Notes under the pieces: model-generated
Told to the model about the DNA's origin: nothing
Seen by the model: the letters and a program-made list of their open reading frames with translations, nothing else
The model's database searches: none
In this document: positions 34,689 to 41,519 of the stretch, one piece after another
Numbering within the stretch: position 1 is the stretch's first letter
How the letters are laid out: the number at the start of each line of letters is the position of its first letter
Program-made: the position numbers and the translations under genes
Assembly: GCA_013393545.1 (NCBI GenBank)
Contig: JABXHG010000183.1
Location: 1 to 41,908, forward strand
Direction: 5' to 3'
DNA from: Alteromonadaceae bacterium
GTDB taxonomy: Bacteria; Pseudomonadota; Gammaproteobacteria; Pseudomonadales; Oleiphilaceae
DNA: 41,908 nucleotides

Positions 34689-35375
34689 TCAATATTCAAT
34701 AGCAGCGCTCACGGCAGCGTCTGCCAGAGCAAGCGTTGAGTCCAGCACCGGCACCTCAGGACATGCATCTGGCAAAATGAGCGGCAACTCTGTACAGCCC
34801 AAAATCACGCCATCAGCGCCTTGGGCTTGATATTTCCGAACCAGATGACCAAAGAAACACTGGGCTTCCGGACTCACCTGCCCGGCAATCAACTCCCGGA
34901 CAATAAAGTCATGAACTACTTCAATTTCATCAGGTTTTGGTCGCAAAAATCTGATATTGCTGGCGCTCAGGACCTGATCATAAATGCCACTATTTATTGT
35001 GTACTGAGTACCTAGCAGCAATAAGCTTTGAAGACTTTGTACTCTGGCCTGCAAAGATACTGTCTCGGCGATGTGGAGCCATGGAATTGGCAAGTCCTTC
35101 TGAACCAATGCGTAAACCTCATGGGTCGAATTCGCCGGGCATATCATGAAGTCCGCGCCACTGGCCTTTAGCTTGTGGGAGGTCTCAAGAATTAAGTCCG
35201 CCCAAACGGAAAGTCGGTTTTCATTGGCATGAACGTGTCGTGAGAATGAGAACGAATGCAGCGATATTTCCGGATGGCAATGTTCGCCTAAACGCAGCGC
35301 TGCCCTTCTGCAAATATTTCGATAAACCAACGCTGCTCCCTCTGCGGTAATCGCAGCGATACCAATGTGCTTCAC
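34689..35375 (-). CDS. Aspartate/glutamate racemase family protein
   Basis: 228 residues. The two catalytic cysteines of cofactor-independent amino-acid racemases are present: C79 in MICPANSTHEVY and C194 in GCTELPLILPDA. The N-terminal MKHIGIAAITAEGAALVYRN is the typical phosphate/substrate loop region, though less glycine-rich than usual. It probably interconverts L- and D-aspartate or a related amino acid. It overlaps the upstream GrpB-like gene by 4 bp (ATGA). Codon use looks more AT-rich than in the first 34 kb, consistent with a transferred segment. Exact substrate unknown. Confidence 0.86.
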   Translation of the reverse strand: MKHIGIAAITAEGAALVYRNICRRAALRLGEHCHPEISLHSFSFSRHVHANENRLSVWADLILETSHKLKASGADFMICPANSTHEVYALVQKDLPIPWLHIAETVSLQARVQSLQSLLLLGTQYTINSGIYDQVLSASNIRFLRPKPDEIEVVHDFIVRELIAGQVSPEAQCFFGHLVRKYQAQGADGVILGCTELPLILPDACPEVPVLDSTLALADAAVSAAIEY

Positions 35376-35905
35376 TGTCCGTCCCTCTTTTCAAAGCCTT
35401 GCAGCACCGCCTTCACAAACGGCGCCTTTCGCTTCACGTAGGCCTCCTGGTCTGTCACGCCTTCAGACAGGATGGCTTGTTTCTGGCGTTCGTAATCCGC
35501 GCGAGCTTGTGGATTCGCCAGCAGGTAATCCCGGTAAGCGCGTTGGCGTTGGTGTTCTTCGGAGTGTTTTTGGATCACATGGGCATGAATCAGGTACTTT
35601 CGGCCTTCAAACAGCACCGCCCCATCTTTGCGCGGGCGCTCCGGGGGGAAGGGCTTGGTGGATACCTGATCCTGAAAACCCAGTGCTTTCAGGTGATCGA
35701 CCGCCGCCTGCAACTGGCCTTCCGGATACAGCACTGACAGATCAATAATGCCCTTGCCGCCAACCCTGGCGGAGGTGGAGCCGAAATGCATCACCTCGAT
35801 CTCATCTGTTTCAATAAACCGAATCAGCGCGTGGGCCACGGCCAGATAGGTTTCCGTCCAGGGTTTGAATTCGGCTTTCACTTTCTCATACGGCAGGATT
35901 TCCAT
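35372..35905 (-). CDS. GrpB-family protein (UPF0157)
   Basis: 177 residues. The family core is seen in VMHFGSTSARVGGKGIIDLS followed by VLYPEG, which resembles the active-site strand of the nucleotidyltransferase fold. It is followed by the typical HVIQKHSEEHQRQRAYRDYL motif. The biochemical role of GrpB-type proteins is not firmly known. The ATG at 35905 (MEILPYEKVKAEF) has AAAGGAG at good spacing; a GTG three codons earlier is too close to it. It lies between a four-helix membrane protein (20-bp overlap) and the racemase (4-bp overlap), forming an operon. Confidence 0.85.
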   Translation of the reverse strand: MEILPYEKVKAEFKPWTETYLAVAHALIRFIETDEIEVMHFGSTSARVGGKGIIDLSVLYPEGQLQAAVDHLKALGFQDQVSTKPFPPERPRKDGAVLFEGRKYLIHAHVIQKHSEEHQRQRAYRDYLLANPQARADYERQKQAILSEGVTDQEAYVKRKAPFVKAVLQGFEKRDGQ

Positions 35906-36326
35906 GAACCACACGCTCCTTTCTTACAACCAGCCTCGCAATTTGCGCGGCAAGGTAAGGCGCCAGCGCCGTGACCGCAAGCACCAGGGGCCAGATGTTG
36001 CCACCCTTGAAGGTATAGGCCTCCAGCATCACCGGCCACGACTTGCCCTGCCAGAGCCCGAGGGAGAATTCGAACACCAGGGTCAGCGCCAGCCAGCCAA
36101 AGCCCACCAACCAGTATTGGATTGGGGAGCCGGGCTTTAACCAGGGAAGCGACAGGTAAGCCGTGCCCAGAATCAGCGCGGACAACAACAAGCCACTCAA
36201 TACCAATGCGGCGGGGGTGCCAAGCCTGGGGATCAGCACGAACTCACGCAGAAAACCGTTGGCCATGGCCAGTATCAGAATCGCGCCCCAGATAACCAGT
36301 GCCTTGAAGGCAAGTGAGATGGCCAT
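35886..36326 (-). CDS. Membrane protein of unknown function (four segments)
   Basis: 146 residues with four hydrophobic segments (about 6-24, 35-58, 70-92 and 110-132). The start is MAISLAFKALVIWGAILILA. ATG at 36326 is preferred; an in-frame ATG at 36374 would add a polar Cys-rich stretch. The polar turn SLPWLKPGSPIQYW between segments two and three, and the KGGNIWPLVLAV stretch, may help family searches. It overlaps the GrpB-like gene by 20 bp and lies 7 bp after the next upstream gene, so it belongs to a four-gene operon (36795 to 34689). Confidence 0.65.
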   Translation of the reverse strand: MAISLAFKALVIWGAILILAMANGFLREFVLIPRLGTPAALVLSGLLLSALILGTAYLSLPWLKPGSPIQYWLVGFGWLALTLVFEFSLGLWQGKSWPVMLEAYTFKGGNIWPLVLAVTALAPYLAAQIARLVVRKERVVHGNPAV

Positions 36327-36333
36327 GGTTGTG

Positions 36334-36795
36334 TCAGCCCTGATGGCGCTCTCGCAGCAGTGCGTAGACCTCATACACCGCTGCTATTTTCTGTTCATCA
36401 GCAGACAAGTCTTCCGCCTGGCCCTGCTCCAGCCGCTCCATCAGCTCCGGTGGCGCATTACGCTGCAGCCAGCCATCCACCAACCGCAATAGCTTTCGCT
36501 CATCTGGTCCGTTAATACCGGGCCAGTACATATAAGGTACCAGCTCCGGATTACGGATATAAAAAGCCGGAAATTCACTGCTTTCCACCTTTTCGCTGGC
36601 GCGAATGCCAAAACTGAAAGCTGCGCCCTCGCTATCCACAAACGTAGCCGATACCGAACCCTGTTCCGTTGTGAAGCGAGCTTCTTCGAGGGTAATGGGC
36701 CGTTCCAGCTCCGGCAGACCGGTTATGTAGTACTGAAAAACGATACCGCCAATCAGAACAATCAGCAGAGTGGCCAGGGCGATGGATTTTTTCAT
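36334..36795 (-). CDS. Membrane-anchored protein of unknown function
   Basis: 153 residues. One N-terminal hydrophobic segment (about 4-24: SIALATLLIVLIGGIVFQYY) would anchor it, and the rest is hydrophilic. The C-terminal half is acidic and helical (PPELMERLEQGQAEDLSADE). No lipobox is present. ATG at 36795; it is the first gene of the run leading to the racemase. I do not recognise a family. The protein is probably periplasmic and tethered to the inner membrane. Confidence 0.6.
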   Translation of the reverse strand: MKKSIALATLLIVLIGGIVFQYYITGLPELERPITLEEARFTTEQGSVSATFVDSEGAAFSFGIRASEKVESSEFPAFYIRNPELVPYMYWPGINGPDERKLLRLVDGWLQRNAPPELMERLEQGQAEDLSADEQKIAAVYEVYALLRERHQG

Positions 36796-36825
36796 GAACG
36801 GGTCAACGCTCGGGTTGGGTGGGTT

Positions 36826-37002
36826 TCATGCATCGGTTTTTTTCGCAATGTACACGCCATAGCTGACGAACGCTTTGAATTTCTCGTAGAGTTCTTCCCA
36901 GCCCCAGGGTTACTCGGCCTCGGCGGTTTCGTTCAGCAGTTCCGGCTTTTTACTAATGCGAAACTTTGTATCCGAACACCGGTCAACGCAATTCCCGAAA
37001 GA
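36826..37002 (-). pseudogene. C-terminal gene remnant with an internal stop
   Basis: On the minus strand the frame from 37002 reads through DTKFRISKKPELLNETAEAE, then TAA at 36912-36910. It goes on in the same frame as PWGWEELYEKFKAFVSYGVY, then IAKKTDA to TGA at 36826. Both sides of the stop have coding-like composition and read as one protein tail. No start codon or ribosome site is seen, and the frame closes at 37003. The family is uncertain. It lies between the operon promoter of the 36795 gene and yebG. Confidence 0.55.
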
Positions 37003-37092
37003 TTATCTACGAACTTAACCTATTGATTTATCGTTGAAATAACGAGTTTTCGGTATTTTTCAGTCGATATATTTAAGTGTTCGGCTACTTTG

Positions 37093-37341
37093 TTACCCAT
37101 TAGTAAGTGCCCGGGTGAACAACTCCTTTTCTTCCGCAATGGCTAATGCGCATTGCTCTGCCAACTCTTCAGACAGCCCCCCGACCTTGCGCTGCAGGAA
37201 GGTGGTAATCTCTTCGGAAAGTTCCAGAACCTTATCCCGGGCATCGGCTTCTGCTTTGGACGCAAACAACATTTTGTCCGGGTTTTTCAGTGCCATGTCC
37301 AGTCCGTCCCTCTCGGAATAGTAGAGTGCTTTTACGCCCAT
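37093..37341 (-). CDS. yebG: SOS-response protein YebG
   Basis: 82 residues. It fits the YebG family: N-terminal VKALYYSERDGLDMAL, then the conserved MLFASKAEADARDKVLELSE, a helical middle, and a C-terminal LAIAEEKELFTRAL. YebG is a small DNA-damage-induced protein of unclear function. It is shorter at the C-terminus than E. coli YebG (96). A good LexA box lies 70-88 bp upstream, supporting both the identification and SOS control. ATG at 37341; GGAGG upstream is rather far (12 bp). Confidence 0.85.
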   Translation of the reverse strand: MGVKALYYSERDGLDMALKNPDKMLFASKAEADARDKVLELSEEITTFLQRKVGGLSEELAEQCALAIAEEKELFTRALTNG

Positions 37342-37732
37342 AATATGCCATCGCCTCCGGGGTCATGATGGTTGGTAAAACCGTTAATGAACGCGCAGCC
37401 TACCATAAACACTGAATATTTATACAGTATTTTGCTTCGTTATTCTGTCCTCTTTTGCTGTTCCAACGCCGGGCCTTTCACCGTTTTATTCCAAGCAGCA
37501 AGCTGGTGCGACGGCTCAGGCCACGCAGGGCTGGCCGACTGTGGATCTGATCAAGGGATTGATGAGTGTTGGTCAGGTTTCTACGGCACCAGAGAATATG
37601 CCGCCCTCACCTGAATCATCGCGATTTTCGAATCCTCCGGATTCAGGCCATTCTTGCGCAGCTGACTGTTAATTCCTTTTTTGTACGGCATTCTGATTAG
37701 GAACAATAACCTGTACAGGGGCAATATCATGG
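37342..37732. other. Gap between yebG and the antitoxin gene: LexA box and gene debris
   Basis: 391 bp without an intact gene. It holds the LexA box at 37411-37429 and, from 37581, the decayed frame described separately. On the plus strand 37495-37620 a frame reading QATQGWPTVDLIKGLMSVGQ looks coding-like, but it has no start or family I can name. Confidence 0.5.
37411..37429. promoter_or_regulatory. LexA box (SOS operator) upstream of yebG
   Basis: ACTGAATATTTATACAGTA contains CTG-N10-CAG with an AT-rich centre. It differs from the gammaproteobacterial consensus CTGT-N8-ACAG at one defined position. It lies upstream of yebG on the minus strand, where the box overlaps a TATAAA-like -10. Confidence 0.85.
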
Positions 37733-37745
37733 TCAGTGAAGTTGA
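37581..37745 (-). pseudogene. Frameshifted C-terminal gene remnant behind the antitoxin gene
   Basis: On the minus strand one frame reads NFTDHDIAPVQVIVPNQNAV, then QK. Beyond an A6 run near 37680 the next frame continues as KGINSQLRKNGLNPEDSKIA, then MIQVRAAYSLVP and TAG at 37581. Joined, they look like one protein tail broken by a one-base slip in the A-run. A 36-codon ATG frame (37691-37581) covers the second half but has no ribosome site. The first part overlaps the end of the antitoxin gene. The family is not recognised. Confidence 0.45.
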
Positions 37746-38020
37746 CTAAAAACTTCCGGGTGTTGCTCAGCGATGCGCAGAAGCGCAACCGCAGGACCTT
37801 GCGGCTCACGTCGACCCTGCTCCCAGTCCTGAAGGGTTCGCACACTCACACCCATTAAGCCGGCAAATGCTGACTGCGACATCTGCAATTTCAGCCTGAT
37901 CACTTTGGGCGGTGAAGGTTCTGACAGCTCTTGAGCTCGCAGAGCCAGTTTGCCCTTCTTGAACTGCTTGATTTCATTGATACCGTCAAGAATCTCTGCC
38001 CCAAGGTTCCTGTCACCCAT
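37733..38020 (-). CDS. Antitoxin with XRE-type HTH (HigA/NadS-like)
   Basis: 95 residues. The C-terminal half carries an XRE helix-turn-helix: KLQMSQSAFAGLMGVSVRTL then QDWEQGRREPQGPAVALLRI. This is the pattern of NadS/HigA-2-type antitoxins that neutralise RelE-family toxins and repress their own operon. The N-terminal ~45 residues are the variable toxin-binding part. ATG at 38020, overlapping the toxin gene by 8 bp, with the toxin first, the gene order of HigBA systems. The DNA target is probably the palindrome at 38335-38349. Confidence 0.87.
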   Translation of the reverse strand: MGDRNLGAEILDGINEIKQFKKGKLALRAQELSEPSPPKVIRLKLQMSQSAFAGLMGVSVRTLQDWEQGRREPQGPAVALLRIAEQHPEVFSQLH

Positions 38021-38324
38021 GTTTGATTGCCTCCGCTATCTGCTTGAGCATATGGCCAGGAATGCTGGCGCGCTCTGATTTACTGTACAGCGTGAGCATC
38101 CATATCTCGTGGTCAGACTTCTTCCAGTAGTAAATGGCTCTGATACCACCGCTCTTTCCCGAACCCGCTGGTGCCCATCGAACTTTACGAACACCACCCG
38201 AACCTTTGATTAAATCCCCGGCATCTGGCTTCTGCAACAGATAGGCTTGAAGCCCACGGTAATCCTCATCCGTGAGGTAATTCGGCAAAAGCTTGGTGAA
38301 CGTTGAGGTTTCGATGAATAGCAT
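38013..38324 (-). CDS. RelE/HigB-like type II toxin
   Basis: 103 residues from the ATG at 38324 (MLFIETSTFTKLLPNYLTDE). The conserved core of the RelE/HigB-2 superfamily is seen: YRGLQAYLLQKPDAGDLIKG, then GGVRKVRWA, GGIRAIYYWKKSDHEIWMLT and the final LYSKSERASIPGHMLKQIAE. Such toxins cut mRNA on the ribosome. An in-frame ATG at 38378 has a GGAGG just before it but would add 18 atypical residues and put the operator palindrome inside the gene. The 38324 start lacks a clear ribosome site. It overlaps the antitoxin by 8 bp. Confidence 0.85.
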   Translation of the reverse strand: MLFIETSTFTKLLPNYLTDEDYRGLQAYLLQKPDAGDLIKGSGGVRKVRWAPAGSGKSGGIRAIYYWKKSDHEIWMLTLYSKSERASIPGHMLKQIAEAIKHG

Positions 38325-38334
38325 TATCAGAATA

Positions 38335-38349
38335 TACGGCGATGCCGTA
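38335..38349. promoter_or_regulatory. Probable toxin-antitoxin operator palindrome
   Basis: TACGGC-GAT-GCCGTA is a perfect 6-3-6 inverted repeat 10 bp upstream of the toxin ATG, the usual place for HigA/NadS-type autoregulation. Binding is inferred. Confidence 0.65.
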
Positions 38350-38355
38350 CAAATT

Positions 38356-38514
38356 TCAAGATTCGATCGGCGCGTCATCGCCCTCCATTAGCTACTCAGC
38401 CTCCAGCACACAGTCTATCTCTGTCTCCACCAACCACTCCGGATCAATAAAGCGGCTGCCGCCCGCTTCACGAATGGCCTGGATCAACAGTTCCAGACAA
38501 ACACCCCCTATCAC
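38356..38514 (-). pseudogene. C-terminal gene remnant with an in-frame amber codon
   Basis: On the minus strand the frame reads VIGGVCLELLIQAIREAGGS, RFIDPEWLVETEIDCVLEAE, then TAG at 38394-38392. It continues in the same frame as LMEGDDAPIES to TGA at 38356. The sequence is strongly coding-like on both sides of the TAG. There is no start: the frame merges upstream with the 3' end of the kinase gene. The family is not recognised. It looks like debris from an insertion or deletion at the kinase/toxin border. Confidence 0.55.
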
Positions 38515-39035
38515 TGGACGAAGTGATTTTCGTGCTCGTTTAATGCCAGAACGAGATCTTTAAAAGACTCATCAATAGATCTACCAGCCGTATCAATAAC
38601 TATCCGGCCGGACTCCCAAAGATGGTATTCCCTGTCTAGCACGTCTTGCCATTCAGGGGGTGCTAATCCTGGGACCTCTTCCACCCGCGCTTCAACACGT
38701 TGCTGGTGCTCCATGATGTCTGAGCACTTGATTTCAATATCCATGTAATTAGCACGAGCCTCGACGGCAACGTCCCTCCATTCCTTGCGGGTTAGTTCGA
38801 TAGGGTTACATGAATCAGCAATGACACTGTTTTCCAGTACCAGATTGTCTGCCGCCACCCTGTATGAAAGAGCGTACCCTTCACCCTCCACATCGAAGCC
38901 GCATAGATCACGAATCGCTTGCTCTACCGTATCTATCCGAAGATACGTGGCACCCGTGTATTTAGCCAACGCTTTGGCCAGGGTTGACTTTCCCGATCCG
39001 GGCAACCCGGAGAATATATAGAGAGTTGGATTCAT
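38511..39035 (-). CDS. P-loop kinase-like protein (AAA_33/zeta-toxin-like)
   Basis: 174 residues. The Walker A motif is GLPGSGKSTLAKALAKYTGA at about residues 9-28. A conserved LRIDTVEQAIR follows, as in small kinases of the AAA_33 group that phosphorylate nucleotides, antibiotics or other small molecules. VIADSCNPIELTRKEWRDVA near residue 75 is the typical second core motif. The ATG at 39035 has AAGGAGG upstream; the open frame beyond it (to 39146) is not family-like. Its 3' end borders the remnant at 38356-38514. Substrate unknown. Confidence 0.8.
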   Translation of the reverse strand: MNPTLYIFSGLPGSGKSTLAKALAKYTGATYLRIDTVEQAIRDLCGFDVEGEGYALSYRVAADNLVLENSVIADSCNPIELTRKEWRDVAVEARANYMDIEIKCSDIMEHQQRVEARVEEVPGLAPPEWQDVLDREYHLWESGRIVIDTAGRSIDESFKDLVLALNEHENHFVQ

Positions 39036-39078
39036 ACGGGTTTTACCTCCTTCGCCCTCGGGAAACACTTGCTGGATC

Positions 39079-39708
39079 CTATATCGCTGCGCGCTTGCTG
39101 AATAATGCCCATACGCCGGCCATTGAGAGTAACGCCCCACCGGCAAAACTCAGCCTGCGCCGTGCTTTCGCCGATGTGAATACACGACGAGCCGATGAGG
39201 CGAATATGGTATACAAAGTGGCGTTTACCGTTGCCAGGAAAACGAAGGTGACAGCCAACAACCATAGCTGATAGGTACTGTTGGCGCCGGGGGTAAGGAA
39301 CTGCGGCAAAAATGCCACGAAAAAAACGATACCCTTGGGGTTCAGTGCCGTTACCAGATAGGTGTTTACGAACAGCTTTATGCGTGATGAGGAACGATCC
39401 AGGGCAACGGCTTCCGCTGGCAATAGCCCGGATCGAAACAGCTTGATGCCGAGAAACACCAGGTAAAGGCCGCCGGCGGTTTTAACAAACGTAAACCAGA
39501 AACCGGACATCGTGAACAACGCCCCGAGGCCGAGAATAGATGCAAGTAGCGCCGTGGAATCACCAAGCGCCACCGCCACCACTAGCGGGATATTGGCCCG
39601 GCGACCATGAGCGATGGAATAACTCGTAACAGCCAGAATGGTGGGGCCAGGAATTACAAGCAAAACGGCCGATGCAACAACGAAGGCGATGTATGATTCA
39701 AATGCCAC
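39079..39708 (-). CDS. RhtB/LysE-family exporter
   Basis: 209 residues with six membrane segments. The family motif is VLLVIPGPTILAVTSYSIAHG at about 14-34, and the second motif is ALNPKGIVFFVAFLPQFLTP near residue 122. Members export homoserine, threonine or other amino acids. The GTG at 39708 (VAFESYIAFVVAS) has TTGGAG 8 bp upstream and gives the normal length. A GTG at 39750 would add a polar leader. A second LysE-type exporter lies at 34024; the two are only distantly similar. Confidence 0.86.
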   Translation of the reverse strand: MAFESYIAFVVASAVLLVIPGPTILAVTSYSIAHGRRANIPLVVAVALGDSTALLASILGLGALFTMSGFWFTFVKTAGGLYLVFLGIKLFRSGLLPAEAVALDRSSSRIKLFVNTYLVTALNPKGIVFFVAFLPQFLTPGANSTYQLWLLAVTFVFLATVNATLYTIFASSARRVFTSAKARRRLSFAGGALLSMAGVWALFSKRAAI

Positions 39709-39792
39709 GATACCCACTCCAACTCGAAAATACCCCTTCAGGGTGGCCACTTCTGCAAGGCTGCCAGTGACTGCGACCGTACCAGCGTAGCT

Positions 39793-40251
39793 TCAAGAAT
39801 TCGCTGAGGCAGGCGGCCGAAACCGTCCATTTATTTTCATTCCGTCTCTGATGTTTAAGCCCATCAACACGAGATTGACAGCTCCCGCGATCAGCTCAAC
39901 GCCCTGAATCACATAAAAGCTGGTGTCGAAAACGCCCGAGGAAGCCACGTGATCGAGATATATTGCGCAAGGAATCAGGATCAACACTCCGTTAGCGCCA
40001 ATAATGGGCATTCTCCTCTTCTTTCGACGCACAATCGATCCACCTCGGGATTTTGCCAAGGAGAAACCACTCATCCCCGCCAGGGCAATGGCCGGTACAA
40101 GAATGAACAACCCAGGCCAAACGATGAGGCTTTTCAGGTTTGCGATGGACTCCGCCGTACCAAAGAGCTCGACCACAATCGTTGTCGAGAGAAAGGTGGC
40201 AATACAAAGAGTGGCAACCGTCGCGGCAAGCCTATGGAGCATGCGCATCAT
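39793..40251 (-). CDS. Membrane protein of unknown function, divergent from a MarR regulator
   Basis: 152 residues with four hydrophobic segments (about 7-30, 43-62, 83-100 and 110-132) and a basic loop KSRGGSIVRRKKRR between the second and third. ATG at 40251 with GGAGG 5 bp upstream. A near-consensus promoter (TTGACA, 17 bp, TAGTAT) drives it. A palindrome over the -35 suggests repression by the divergent MarR protein. Function unknown; regulation by MarR would suit a stress or efflux-linked membrane protein. Confidence 0.68.
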   Translation of the reverse strand: MMRMLHRLAATVATLCIATFLSTTIVVELFGTAESIANLKSLIVWPGLFILVPAIALAGMSGFSLAKSRGGSIVRRKKRRMPIIGANGVLILIPCAIYLDHVASSGVFDTSFYVIQGVELIAGAVNLVLMGLNIRDGMKINGRFRPPASANS

Positions 40252-40287
40252 GTATCCTCCAGAGCAGCATTATGGTAATATATTGTC

Positions 40288-40323
40288 ATACTATAAACCA
40301 CTAACCGTTCTGTCAACATGTTG
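40288..40323 (-). promoter_or_regulatory. Promoter of the 40251 membrane gene with a palindromic operator over the -35
   Basis: On the minus strand the -35 is TTGACA (40316-40311), the spacer is 17 bp and the -10 is TAGTAT (40293-40288). The palindrome CAACATGTTG (40314-40323) overlaps the -35 hexamer. TGTCA recurs three times in 40284-40328. A MarR dimer bound here would block the promoter; that protein is encoded divergently. Confidence 0.72.
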
Positions 40324-40344
40324 TCAATTTTGCAGGAGTCATTA

Positions 40345-40788
40345 ATGAGTGAATCCCGGAAAGACGAGGTATTTACTGAAATCGTTCTCGAAATATTCAA
40401 ATTGGGAGGGCTTTTGGTAAACGAAGGCGACAGCATGGGCTCGGAATATGGAATCACGAGTGCCCGATGGAAGATTCTGGGTGCCCTTTTCCTGGCTGGA
40501 CAGCCGCAAACCGTGCCACAAATCGCCAGACGCATGGGGCTAACGCGACAAGCCGTGCAACGACTCGTTGATGCCATGCGCAAAGATAAGCTCCTGTTGG
40601 TCCATGACAATCCAGACCACAAGCGAGCGAAATTAATCAGCCTCTCGGAACGGGGCAATTCCGTGTATTTGAAGCTGGACGAGCAACAGTCCAAATGGGC
40701 GGTGAAATGCTCGACAGGTATCAGCAAGGCGGAGCTTGAGACGACACTATCGGTTCTGGGGCGAATCTCAGCCTCTTTCAATCGCTAA
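40345..40788 (+). CDS. MarR-family transcriptional regulator
   Basis: 147 residues. A winged helix-turn-helix lies in the middle: TVPQIARRMGLTRQAVQRLV (about 56-75), and a DNPDHKRAKLISLSERG wing follows. This is the canonical MarR pattern. The ATG at 40345 (MSESRKDEV) is chosen over the ATG at 40318 because AGGAG lies 8 bp before it, and the upstream ATG falls inside the operator palindrome. It is divergent from the four-segment membrane protein and probably represses it and itself. The ligand is unknown. Confidence 0.88.
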   Translation: MSESRKDEVFTEIVLEIFKLGGLLVNEGDSMGSEYGITSARWKILGALFLAGQPQTVPQIARRMGLTRQAVQRLVDAMRKDKLLLVHDNPDHKRAKLISLSERGNSVYLKLDEQQSKWAVKCSTGISKAELETTLSVLGRISASFNR

Positions 40789-40887
40789 GGCGAACCCCAG
40801 TAATCTCGCGCGCCCCCTGTAATTATATCGTCCTTATCCGACCAGGAGTGTTTGAATCAGACAATGTACTTGCCGGAGGCCCGTTCA

Positions 40888-41490
40888 TTAAGCGAACGCT
40901 GTTTCTTTGACACTTGCCCGCTCTGAAAATCCGGTTGCCCAGTCAGCCAGGAGTGGATAATTGTTACCCCATTGCAGCTCCGGAAGTCGAAAATCGATAT
41001 AGCTCAAGGCAACGCCAGTGACAATTTGGCCGAGATTAATATCGGAGCTCATAACGTCAGTGTTCACCATAGCCTCCAGTTTTTGAAGACACCGGGTGAT
41101 GGCTTTCTGCCGACGAACGCCGAGTACCGTACTGTCGCTCTCTTTGCCGAAGTGCTTGCGATTGATAACGGTTGTAAAAGCCGCATCGGTAAGACCCTGA
41201 CTCAGACCCGAGAGGGCTAGGACATCCGTATAATCGGGGGTACGCAGCAAACTGTTGGTCGACGACAGCCCGTCCAGGTACGACGCTATGAGAAGGGACT
41301 CTGAGATGGCCTCTCCCGTATCCGTTACAAGTACCGGAATTTTTCCGTTCGGGTTGGCGATAAGCAAAGCCGTATCGTCCGCCCACGGGTCTACCCAGAC
41401 AAGATTCACATCCTGGCTCAGCTGCTTTTCGATCGCGCAAATTCGGGCAACTCTCGCGTAAGGCGACGTTTTGTTCAGATACAATTCCAT
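40888..41490 (-). CDS. Glutathione S-transferase family protein
   Basis: 200 residues. The N-terminal thioredoxin-like domain shows MELYLNKTSPYARVARICAI with Ser9 where GSTs bind the glutathione thiol. It also has NPNGKIPVLVTDTGEAISES, which carries the cis-proline and the glutathione gamma-glutamyl site (ES). The C-terminal helical domain follows from about residue 85. It could conjugate or reduce electrophiles; the substrate is unknown. ATG at 41490. It lies 30 bp behind the TetR-family gene on the same strand, so they may be one transcript. Confidence 0.88.
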   Translation of the reverse strand: MELYLNKTSPYARVARICAIEKQLSQDVNLVWVDPWADDTALLIANPNGKIPVLVTDTGEAISESLLIASYLDGLSSTNSLLRTPDYTDVLALSGLSQGLTDAAFTTVINRKHFGKESDSTVLGVRRQKAITRCLQKLEAMVNTDVMSSDINLGQIVTGVALSYIDFRLPELQWGNNYPLLADWATGFSERASVKETAFA

Positions 41491-41519
41491 ATCAGCTTGT
41501 CTCCATCTCTGGTCCGTCC

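Noticed and set aside
36796..37092. Possible integron attC site (GTTGGGT near 36814)
   Set aside because: A GTTRRRY-like heptamer is present but the matching RYYYAAC partner and the attC fold are absent, and no integrase gene is seen.
37372..37614. 80-codon plus-strand frame across the LexA box
   Set aside because: It starts inside the yebG promoter, has no ribosome site and includes the operator itself as coding sequence.
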